18,004 bases of DNA. Origin: Thiobacillus sp. UBA2186. GTDB lineage: Bacteria > Pseudomonadota > Gammaproteobacteria > Burkholderiales > Thiobacillaceae. Location of the stretch: contig DCVO01000132.1 in the NCBI GenBank assembly GCA_002327405.1, positions 30,607 to 48,610 of the forward strand. Direction: 5' to 3'. Each line of letters begins with the position of its first letter. The stretch's first letter is position 1. A model generated the notes under the pieces. It made no database searches. It was not told where the DNA came from and saw nothing but the letters and a program-made list of their open reading frames with translations. This document shows, piece by piece, positions 1 to 5,580 of this stretch. Made by a program: the position numbers and the translations under genes.

Positions 1-2
1 TG

Positions 3-1043
3 TCGGTCGGCTTCATCGAAGGCATCGCCGAGGCGACCGCTTCGATCGCCAAGATATTCTCCGGCGTGATCTCCGACTGGGTGGGGCGCCGCAAGCCGCT
101 GGTGCTCATCGGCTATGGCATGGCGGCGCTGACCAAGCCGTTGTTCCCCCTCGCCACGGGCGTCTCGGCCGTGCTCGTCGCGCGCTTTCTCGACCGCATC
201 GGCAAGGGCATACGCGGCGCCCCGCGCGATGCCCTGATCGCCGACATCACGCCCGAGGCGCAGCGCGGCGCGGCCTACGGCCTGCGCCAGGCGATGGACA
301 CGTTCGGCGCGTTCGCCGGGCCGCTCGCCGCCATGGGCCTGATGGCGGCGAGCCACGACGATTTCCGCCTGGTGTTCTGGGTCGCGGTCATTCCGGCCGT
401 CGTGTGCGTGCTGCTCATCGCCTTCGTCGTCGAGGAGCCCGAAACTGCGCGCTCCGCGGCCAAGGTGCAGTTTCCCATCACGCGCGCCGGTCTGGCGCGG
501 CTTACGAGCCGTTTCTGGTGGGTGGTGGCCTTTGCCGCGGTGCTGACCCTGGCGCGCTTCTCCGAAGCCTTTCTGCTCCTGCGCGCCGAAAACGTGGGCC
601 TTGCCGCGACCTGGGTGCCGCTGATCCTGATCGTGATGAACGTCGTCTACGCGGCCAGCGCCTACCCCTTCGGCACGCTCTCCGACAAAGTCAGCCGCCG
701 TACCCTGCTGGTCTGGGGTGTGATTTTCCTCATCGCGGCCGACATTGTTCTCGCGCTCGCCGCCAACGCCTGGGCCGTCGGCCTCGGTGCGGCGATCTGG
801 GGCCTGCACATGGGCGCAACGCAAGGGCTGCTCTCGGCGCTCGTCGCCGGCGCCGCGCCGGCCGATCTGCGTGGCACCGCCTTCGGCGTGTTCAACCTGG
901 TGAGCGGGGTTGCGCTGCTCGCCGCCAGCGTCATCGCGGGCGGATTGTGGACGTGGGCAGGTCCCGCGATGACGTTCTACGCCGGTGCCGCGTTCTCGCT
1001 GGTGGCGCTGGCGGGGCTGGTGGCGCCGCGCCGCGCGGGATAA
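3..1043 (+). CDS. MFS transporter, 5'-truncated by the window edge
   Basis: The reading frame is open from the first bases (beginning SVGFIEGIAEA) to a TAA at 1041-1043, so the true start lies upstream of the window; 346 codons are visible. The GTG at 66 is internal because MFS-like sequence continues in frame before it. The protein carries the cytoplasmic loop motif SDWVGRRKP followed by hydrophobic helices. It also has the sequence DRIGKGIRGAPRDALIAD, typical of one branch of predicted drug/metabolite MFS permeases. A second loop copy, GTLSDKVSRRT, marks the start of the C-terminal half. These features indicate a 12-helix inner-membrane secondary transporter lacking only its first helix or so here. 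The substrate cannot be told from sequence. It converges on the Old Yellow Enzyme gene with a gap of about 30 bp and no obvious terminator. Confidence 0.85.
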   Translation, partial: SVGFIEGIAEATASIAKIFSGVISDWVGRRKPLVLIGYGMAALTKPLFPLATGVSAVLVARFLDRIGKGIRGAPRDALIADITPEAQRGAAYGLRQAMDTFGAFAGPLAAMGLMAASHDDFRLVFWVAVIPAVVCVLLIAFVVEEPETARSAAKVQFPITRAGLARLTSRFWWVVAFAAVLTLARFSEAFLLLRAENVGLAATWVPLILIVMNVVYAASAYPFGTLSDKVSRRTLLVWGVIFLIAADIVLALAANAWAVGLGAAIWGLHMGATQGLLSALVAGAAPADLRGTAFGVFNLVSGVALLAASVIAGGLWTWAGPAMTFYAGAAFSLVALAGLVAPRRAG

Positions 1044-1073
1044 ACCACACGGGCCGGCGCTTCATGACTCCGC

Positions 1074-2171
1074 TTACGATGGATCCCCATGGGTCGGGTA
1101 ATCGGTATAGCCTTTCTCACCGGGGGTATAAAAGGTGTCGAAATCGGGCGCATTGAGCGGCAGGCCCTTGCGCCAGCGCGCGGGCAGATCCGGATTGGCC
1201 AGAAAGTCCCGGCCCACCGCAATCAGCTCCGCCTTGCCGGCATCGAGATCGGCCTGGGCGCGCTGGGCGTCATAGCCGCCGACCAGGATGACCGGGCCCT
1301 TGAAAGCCTCGCGCATGGCCTGCTTGATAGGCTCCGGCACCTCGGGGGCGCCCATGGCCGAGTGATCCACGATGTGCAGGTAGGCCAGATCCAGCTTGCC
1401 GAGCTGCCCGGCCAGATACGTGTAGTCCGAGTCCATCTCGGGATAGGGCGGCATGTCGTTGAACACCCCGCAAGGCGAAAGCCGAATGCCGACCCGCGCG
1501 GCGCCGATGGCCTCGGCGCAGGCCCTGGCCACCTCCAGCACGAAGCGGGCGCGGTTTTCGATGGGCCCGCCATAGGCGTCCGTGCGCCGGTTGGAGGTGG
1601 GGCGAATGAACTGTTCCAGCAGATAGCCGTTGGCCGCGTGCAGCTCGATCCCATCGAAACCGGCCGCCATCGCGTTTTTCGCTGCGTGGACGAACTCCTC
1701 GCGGGTAGCGGCGATCTCATCGAGGCTCATCTCCTCGGGCACCGGATGCGGTTGCGGGCCGGCGGTGTCGGTGTAGATCTCTCCGGCGGCGGCGATGGCC
1801 GAAGGCGCCACCACCCGCGCGCCCGCCGGCAGGTTGTTCGGGTGTGCGATGCGGCCGGTGTGCATGAGTTGGGCGAAGATCTTTGCACCCTTCGCGTGCA
1901 CCGCCTCGGTGACCGGCTTCCAGCCCTCGACCTGTGCGGCGGAGAACAGGCCGGGGATGCGCGGATACCCCAGGCCGTTGGGCGAAGGGCTGGTGCCTTC
2001 GGTGATGACCAGGCCCGCCGAGGCGCGCTGCCCGTAGTATTCGGCCATCAGGGCATTGGCAACGTTGCCGGTGGCGCGGTTGCGCGTCATCGGCGCCATC
2101 ACGATGCGGTTCTGCAACGGAAGACCCGCAACCGTTGCCGGCGAGAACAAATCCCGATCGTCACGACTCAT
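1074..2171 (-). CDS. Old Yellow Enzyme family NADH:flavin oxidoreductase (alkene reductase, NemA-like)
   Basis: A 365-residue protein, the usual OYE length. It is an FMN-dependent TIM-barrel reductase acting on activated C=C bonds of enones, quinone-like compounds, maleimides or nitro compounds using NAD(P)H; the physiological substrate is not defined by sequence. The N-terminus reads LFSPATVAGLPLQNRIVMAPMT, with the FMN-binding MAPMTR segment at about residues 25-30. The substrate-binding pair is His178 and Asn181, in GIELHAANGYLLEQF, and the proton-donor tyrosine is Tyr183. RPTSNRRTDAYGG follows, and the phosphate-binding end is VGGYDAQRAQ then AVGRDFLANPDLP. The ATG at 2171 is preceded by AAGGAG seven bases upstream. 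It is the last gene of a three-gene minus-strand operon, 24 bp after the dioxygenase gene, and shares that operon with the HxlR-associated reductase remnant. Confidence 0.93.
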   Translation of the reverse strand: MSRDDRDLFSPATVAGLPLQNRIVMAPMTRNRATGNVANALMAEYYGQRASAGLVITEGTSPSPNGLGYPRIPGLFSAAQVEGWKPVTEAVHAKGAKIFAQLMHTGRIAHPNNLPAGARVVAPSAIAAAGEIYTDTAGPQPHPVPEEMSLDEIAATREEFVHAAKNAMAAGFDGIELHAANGYLLEQFIRPTSNRRTDAYGGPIENRARFVLEVARACAEAIGAARVGIRLSPCGVFNDMPPYPEMDSDYTYLAGQLGKLDLAYLHIVDHSAMGAPEVPEPIKQAMREAFKGPVILVGGYDAQRAQADLDAGKAELIAVGRDFLANPDLPARWRKGLPLNAPDFDTFYTPGEKGYTDYPTHGDPS

Positions 2172-2195
2172 GCTCTTTCTCCTTTTGAAGTTAAA

Positions 2196-3002
2196 TCACC
2201 CGAATTGGAAGGCGCTTTCCACCGCGCCCATGACGTGATCTTCCAGGGTCTTTCGTCCCCGATCGGCGCCAGCCGCGCCGGCCACCACGATCAGCGGCAA
2301 CAAATGCTCCTCGCGCGGGTGGGCATGGCGCGCGCCGGGGGCGCGACGCCATCCTGCCAGGCGACGGTCGCGTTCCCGGGGATCGGGGTGGGTGGCGGCC
2401 TCACTCAGCCAGGCATCGAAATCCTCCCCCGCCACGCCGCGGGCGCGTCCGGCCATGCCCGCCATCAGCACCTGCTGGTTGTGGAAGCTGTTGCCCGAGC
2501 CGAGGATGAGCACACCTTCGTCGCGCAGCGGGGCGAGCGCGGCGCCCGCGGCCCGATGCGCCTCGGGATCGAGTCCGGCCTTGAGCGACATCTGCACGCA
2601 GGGGATATCCGCGGCGGGAAAGGCCACTTTGAGCGGGACGAACACGCCATGGTCGAAACCGCGGCGCGCGTCGAAGGCGGTTTCGATACCAGTGAGTGCG
2701 AGCAGATCCGCCGCCCGTTCGGCAAGCGCCGGCGCCCCCGGCGCGGGCCAGGTCAGCCGGTAGGTGTGCGGCGGAAAGCCGTGGTAGTCGAACAAGAGGG
2801 GCGGCGCGGGGTCTGTCTGGAAAGTGAATACCGGCGCCTCCCAGTGCGCCGAGATCACCAGCAGCGCCGTCGGCGGCTCCGGCAGGTCCTCCGGGAGCCG
2901 TTCGAGGAAGGCGCGCTGGCGCGCCCAGGCATCGGGCGGGTTCCAGTCCATGAAGAAGCAGGGCCCGCCGCCGTGGGGGATGAAAAGCGCGGGTTGGCAC
3001 AC
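2196..3002 (-). CDS. DODA-type class III extradiol ring-cleavage dioxygenase (LigB superfamily)
   Basis: A 268-residue cytoplasmic metalloenzyme of the LigB/DODA superfamily, of which E. coli YgiD is the familiar relative. Members open catechol-type rings with O2, or act on related dihydroxy aromatics; the true substrate is unknown. Visible signature histidines are His10 in FIPHGGGP, His53 in VISAHWE, His118 in GFDHGVFVPL, His174 in GSGNSFHN, and His228/His233 in HAHPREEHLLPL. The expected metal ligands and acid-base residues are therefore all present and the length is normal. The start appears to be GTG (3000-3002), four bases after the stop of the upstream reductase remnant, with no strong ribosome site, which suggests translational coupling. 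It lies in an operon with the OYE gene, consistent with catabolism or detoxification of aromatic/quinone compounds. That role is inferred. Confidence 0.9.
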   Translation of the reverse strand: MCQPALFIPHGGGPCFFMDWNPPDAWARQRAFLERLPEDLPEPPTALLVISAHWEAPVFTFQTDPAPPLLFDYHGFPPHTYRLTWPAPGAPALAERAADLLALTGIETAFDARRGFDHGVFVPLKVAFPAADIPCVQMSLKAGLDPEAHRAAGAALAPLRDEGVLILGSGNSFHNQQVLMAGMAGRARGVAGEDFDAWLSEAATHPDPRERDRRLAGWRRAPGARHAHPREEHLLPLIVVAGAAGADRGRKTLEDHVMGAVESAFQFG

Positions 3003-3006
3003 AGCT

Positions 3007-3315
3007 TCAGCCCGTGAAGGCCTGGCGGTTCACCCCGAACCCGTGACGCAGCGCCCGGGGCTTGCGGCCCGGGAGTCGTTCCACCGCATCCGAGACCACG
3101 TTCATGGGACCCGCACGGAGGGCGGCATCGAGGCTTGCCCGATCGTCGAAATCGACGCGAAGCCCGGCCTCGGCCGGCCCGCCGATACGTGCCGGATCCC
3201 GGCTGCCGGCGCTCACGTGCTTCGCCCCGCGGGCGGCGAGCGCATCCGGAACCCGGGTCCCGAGCCTGCCCGAGGTGGCGGTGACGAGGATGCGAGCGGT
3301 GCGAAAATCGGCCAT
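3007..3315 (-). pseudogene. NmrA-like NAD(P)-binding oxidoreductase, internally deleted remnant
   Basis: The start is ATG at 3315 with GGGAGG four bases upstream; the longer open frame lacks such a site. About 102 codons remain, against roughly 280-300 in intact NmrA/HSCARG-type atypical SDRs. The first half is a normal N-terminus: a strand and glycine-rich loop reading ARILVTATSGRLGTRV, then GSRDPARI and the acidic strand VDFDDRASLDAAL typical after the second beta-alpha unit. The frame then jumps to VVSDAVERLPGRKPR and NRQAFTG, which resembles the extreme C-terminus of this family. An in-frame deletion of the middle of the gene is therefore likely. It is the first gene of the dioxygenase/OYE operon and is divergent from hxlR, a very common pairing. 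It could still be translated as a small protein but should lack a substrate domain. Confidence 0.7.
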
Positions 3316-3393
3316 GGAGCCTCCCTTGTAGTTACTTTCGATTACCTGATGGATAATAGGAACCTGAACTCGACCGCACAAGAAGGCACGTTT
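3316..3393. promoter_or_regulatory. Divergent promoter/operator region between reductase operon and hxlR
   Basis: This 78-bp, locally AT-richer stretch separates the two divergent starts and must hold both promoters. GATAAT at 3352-3357 is a good -10-like hexamer for the plus-strand hxlR; no convincing -35 is seen at ideal spacing. From about 3351 to the hxlR start the sequence is almost repeated upstream of the second hxlR copy (4775-4817). Both copies share TAGTTA and TAGGAACCTGAA blocks. This makes the conserved part a candidate operator for an autoregulated HxlR protein, which is inference from conservation rather than a recognised consensus. Confidence 0.4.
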
Positions 3394-3834
3394 ATGTCAC
3401 GAGGTTACGGCGATGAAACCGTTCGGGTCTCCCCGGAGTTGCACGCGCCACTGCCCTTGCCCGCCCACGGCGAGAGCTGCCCGGTGCGCGACGTGCTCGA
3501 CCGGCTGGGGGACAAATGGTCGGTGCTGATCCTCGTCACGCTGGCCCACAGTCCCCTGCGCTTCAACGCGCTCGCCCGCACCGTGCCCGACATCTCCCGC
3601 CGCATGCTCGCCGAGACCTTGCGCCATCTCGAACGCGACGGCCTGGTCTGGCGCGAGGTCACCCCCGCCACACCGCCGGCGGTGAGTTACGGCCTCACTG
3701 CGCTCGGCGCCTCCCTCCTGCCACCGCTCACCGCCCTCATCAAATGGGCAGGGGAAAACCAGCCAAGGATCGCCGCCGCCCGCGCGACTTTCGGAGCGCA
3801 AGCCGTGGCGGAGAACCCGGTACAGGCGGGGTAG
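3394..3834 (+). CDS. HxlR-family winged-helix transcriptional regulator (single-cysteine type)
   Basis: A 146-residue protein. ATG at 3394 was chosen because AGAAGG sits about seven bases upstream and because the same start and leader are conserved in the downstream duplicate; the frame upstream is open but non-family. The HxlR domain spans about residues 29-115. It begins CPVRDVLDRLGDKWSVLIL, continues with the recognition region FNALARTVPDISRRMLAETL and HLERDGLV, and has the wing VSYGLTALG. The only cysteine is Cys29, just before the first helix, the same place as the redox-sensing cysteine of Bacillus YodB-type quinone sensors. The gene is divergent from an operon of reductase, dioxygenase and OYE genes, so it is the likely local regulator. 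The inducer is inferred, not shown. Confidence 0.9.
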   Translation: MSRGYGDETVRVSPELHAPLPLPAHGESCPVRDVLDRLGDKWSVLILVTLAHSPLRFNALARTVPDISRRMLAETLRHLERDGLVWREVTPATPPAVSYGLTALGASLLPPLTALIKWAGENQPRIAAARATFGAQAVAENPVQAG

Positions 3835-3930
3835 ATCAAGCCGGACGGGAAACTCCAACTACCGGTCGATCACCACGGCAGGCGGTGATCAAGGCCACGA
3901 AAACGACAGACTCCGGCATCCTGCCTCAAC

Positions 3931-3961
3931 CGGGAAGCGCCGAATGGTTCGGCGCTTCCCG
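3931..3961. terminator. Perfect hairpin between convergent hxlR and SDR genes
   Basis: A 14-bp perfectly paired stem (3931-3944 with 3948-3961) encloses a three-base TGG loop; the arms read CGGGAAGCGCCGAA and its complement. It lies directly before the stop of the convergent SDR gene and about 100 bp after the hxlR stop, a typical place for a bidirectional terminator. There is no clear U-tract on either side, so the termination role is inferred from position and stem strength. Confidence 0.55.
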
Positions 3962-3963
3962 CG

Positions 3964-4755
3964 CTAAAACGGATTGCGCACGACGCCGCCGTCCACGCGC
4001 AGGGCGGCGCCGGTGGTGGCGCTGGCCAGCGGGCTGACGATGTAGGTCACCATGGCCGCCACCTCGGCCGGCTCGGCGAAGCGGCGGATCAGCGAACTCG
4101 GCCGGGCGCGCGTGAAAAACTCGCGCTCGATGTCGGCCACCGGCTGGCCGGCCTCGGCGGCCATCTTTTCCAGGAATCCGGCCACGCCGCGCGAGCGGGT
4201 CGGCCCCGGCAGCACGCTGTTGACGGTGATGCCGGTGCCGGCCAGCGACTCGGCGAGACCCCGCGCCACCGCCAGCTGGGCGGTCTTGGTCATGCCGTAG
4301 TGCACCATCTCGGCCGGGATGTTGATGGCGCTCTCGCTGGAGACGAACACGATGCGGCCCCAGTCGCGGGCGCGCATGGTCGGCAGGTAGGCGCGCGCCA
4401 GGCGCACGCCGGCCATCACGTTGACCTCGAAAAAACGCAGCCAGTCGGCGTCCGGGATGTCCTCGAAGGGCTTGGTGTCGAAGATGCCCAGGTTGTTGAC
4501 CAGGATGTCCACCTCCGGATGCCGGGCTGCCAGCGCGGCGCAGGCCTCGGCGCTGCCCAGATCGCCGGCAAAACCCAGCCCCGACACGCCGGTGTCGGCG
4601 TGCAGGCGCTCGATTGCCTGATCGACACCCTGCTGCGTGCGACCGTTGAGGATCACCTCGGCGCCCTCGCGCGCCAGGCTGGCAGCGATGGCATAACCAA
4701 TGCCGGCGGTGCTGCCGGTGACGAGCGCCCTTTTGCCGTGCAGTTGCAAGTCCAT
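3964..4755 (-). CDS. Classical SDR-family NAD(P)-dependent oxidoreductase
   Basis: A 263-residue protein. ATG at 4755 has AAAGGAGC six bases upstream, so the 16 upstream in-frame codons are not part of it. The Rossmann motif TGSTAGIG is at residues 13-20, NNLG (the NNAG equivalent) at 87-90, the catalytic serine at 139-140 in VFVSSESA, and the YGMTK pair as Tyr153 and Lys157. The family C-terminus ALRVDGGVVRNPF is intact. Length is normal and all catalytic residues are present, so it should be an active soluble dehydrogenase/reductase of a carbonyl or alcohol. The residue pattern after strand 2 (ILNGRT) suggests NADP preference, as inference. It is divergent from a broken hxlR copy, so it may have lost its local regulator or be controlled by the intact HxlR at 3394. 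Confidence 0.92.
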   Translation of the reverse strand: MDLQLHGKRALVTGSTAGIGYAIAASLAREGAEVILNGRTQQGVDQAIERLHADTGVSGLGFAGDLGSAEACAALAARHPEVDILVNNLGIFDTKPFEDIPDADWLRFFEVNVMAGVRLARAYLPTMRARDWGRIVFVSSESAINIPAEMVHYGMTKTAQLAVARGLAESLAGTGITVNSVLPGPTRSRGVAGFLEKMAAEAGQPVADIEREFFTRARPSSLIRRFAEPAEVAAMVTYIVSPLASATTGAALRVDGGVVRNPF

Positions 4756-4817
4756 GAAAGCTCCTTTAGTTAATGAATAGTAGGAACCTGAATCCGACTG
4801 CACAAGAAGGCACGTTC
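4756..4817. promoter_or_regulatory. Divergent promoter region between SDR gene and hxlR remnant
   Basis: This 62-bp spacer holds the SDR ribosome site on the minus strand and, on the plus strand, a leader nearly identical to that of the intact hxlR (TAGGAACCTGAA, then GCACAAGAAGGCACGTT before ATG). TAGTTA at 4767-4772 is shared with 3329-3334. The retained sequence suggests the intact HxlR could bind here too. No verified consensus supports this. Confidence 0.35.
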
Positions 4818-4989
4818 ATGTCACGAGGTTACGGCGATGAAACCGTTCAGGCCTCCCCGGACGTGCACGCGCCACTGCCGTTGCCCGCCCACGGCGAGAG
4901 CTGCCCGGTGCGCGACGTGCTCGACCGGCTGGGGACAAATGGTCGGTGCTGATCCTCGTCACGCTGGCCCACAGTCCCCTGCGCTTTAA

Positions 4990-5007
4990 CAGGCTGTTGA
5001 AGAACTC
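4990..5007 (+). repeat. Left terminal inverted repeat of the MITE-like element
   Basis: The 18 bases CAGGCTGTTGAAGAACTC are exactly complementary to 5445-5462. The next base inward breaks the symmetry. The immediately outer TTAA is the target duplication. Confidence 0.9.
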
Positions 5008-5020
5008 TCCGGGAGCCGCG

Positions 5021-5153
5021 TTTGCACGAAAAATGCTCAGATGCAAGGCGCGCGACGAAGGTCGTATTCGACATACGAACCAAGGAGCGCAACGCCGCAG
5101 ATGGGCGTTTTGGCCGCAAGCTCGAAACATCGCTTCGCTCGTTTTCGTGCAAA
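5021..5153. repeat. Internal inverted repeat 1 of the MITE-like element
   Basis: TTTGCACGAAAA at 5021-5032 pairs perfectly with TTTTCGTGCAAA at 5142-5153. Similar CCGG(G)AG-type blocks flank both arms. Between them lies a small hairpin, TCGTAT-TCGAC-ATACGA (5062-5078). The left third of the element could therefore fold on itself. Confidence 0.8.
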
Positions 5154-5161
5154 CCCTCCGG

Positions 5162-5433
5162 GGTGTGGCTTTCCGGGCGGTCTGCTTTGTGGCTACGCCG
5201 AAACTCGCCCGAAGGCGCTGCCTGCGCAGGCTCGTTTTCGCGCCGCTTGCAAAGGGGTGCGGCCATTTGCCGCGCGGCGCTTCGCGCATGCAGCGCCAAA
5301 GCGTTGCCCCTCGGCACGTGGGCAGCGGAGGTGAACACGGCTCGCGCCGGCCTCTGAAGGCGCTGCTACGGCTCGCTTCACTGCGCACGTCCCGAGGCGC
5401 GACGTTGCGCGAGCCATCCCGGAAAGCCACACC
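5162..5433. repeat. Internal inverted repeat 2 of the MITE-like element
   Basis: GGTGTGGCTTTCCGGG at 5162-5177 pairs perfectly over 16 bp with CCCGGAAAGCCACACC at 5418-5433. Together with repeat 1 this divides the element into two adjacent foldable arms enclosed by the terminal repeats. Confidence 0.85.
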
Positions 5434-5444
5434 GCGGCCCCGTG

Positions 5445-5462
5445 GAGTTCTTCAACAGCCTG
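5445..5462 (-). repeat. Right terminal inverted repeat of the MITE-like element
   Basis: The 18 bases GAGTTCTTCAACAGCCTG are the exact reverse complement of 4990-5007, followed directly by the second TTAA at 5463-5466. Confidence 0.9.
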
Positions 5463-5485
5463 TTAACGCGCTCGCCCGCACCGTG

Positions 5486-5580
5486 TCATGCTCACGTTCA
5501 TGGCGCTATTCGGTGTCGCGCCGCGTTCACGCCGCCGGAGAGCATGAGCCTCTGGATAGGACTTCGGCAAGGGTGCAAGC
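5486..5580. other. Short non-coding spacer after the hxlR remnant
   Basis: No gene is seen here. Similarity to hxlR ends at 5485 and the stop of the RND outer-membrane gene begins at 5581. A small inverted repeat, TCATGCTC (5486-5493) with GAGCATGA (5540-5547), lies in it. It may be part of the 3' end of the RND transcript, but no terminator with a U-tract is apparent. Confidence 0.4.

Larger units (their letters stand above)
4990..5462. mobile_element. MITE-like non-autonomous element, 473 bp, with TTAA target duplication
   Basis: The ends are perfect 18-bp inverted repeats: CAGGCTGTTGAAGAACTC at 4990-5007 and its reverse complement at 5445-5462. They are flanked by TTAA at 4986-4989 and 5463-5466. 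Removing the element plus one TTAA restores the uninterrupted sequence found in the intact hxlR (CGCTTCAACGCG, here CGCTTTAACGCG), which fixes the boundaries. No transposase-like coding sequence is visible inside; the open frames are low-information runs of Arg/Ala/Ser. The terminal repeat resembles IS ends I associate loosely with the IS1182/IS5-like groups, but the family is not established. Mobilisation by a transposase elsewhere in the genome is assumed. Confidence 0.85.
4818..5485 (+). pseudogene. Second hxlR copy, frameshifted, interrupted by a MITE-like insertion and truncated
   Basis: The 174 nt from 4818 to 4991 less two (4818-4989) align with 3394-3567 of the intact hxlR with six substitutions and one missing base, counted by hand, about 96% identity. 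The leader from about 4775 is also duplicated. A run of five G in the intact gene is four G here (4931-4934). This shifts the frame and produces a TGA at 4950-4952 after 44 codons. The coding sequence then stops at the TTAA/MITE junction and resumes beyond the insertion for 18 identical bases (5468-5485, matching 3568-3585), after which similarity ends. The wing and C-terminal helix are missing. The gene faces the SDR gene divergently, mirroring the intact pair upstream. Confidence 0.92.

Noticed and set aside
66..1043. GTG at 66 as the start of the first MFS gene
   Set aside because: The frame continues upstream to the window edge with MFS-like sequence, so the gene is truncated rather than starting there.
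1089..3017. Long plus-strand open frame opposite the OYE and dioxygenase genes
   Set aside because: It is an antisense shadow of two well-recognised minus-strand enzymes, with His/Gly/Arg-rich composition and no family features.
5486..5547. 8-bp inverted repeat TCATGCTC/GAGCATGA as a second small element or terminator
   Set aside because: It is short, has a 46-bp loop, no target duplication and no U-tract. It could be chance.
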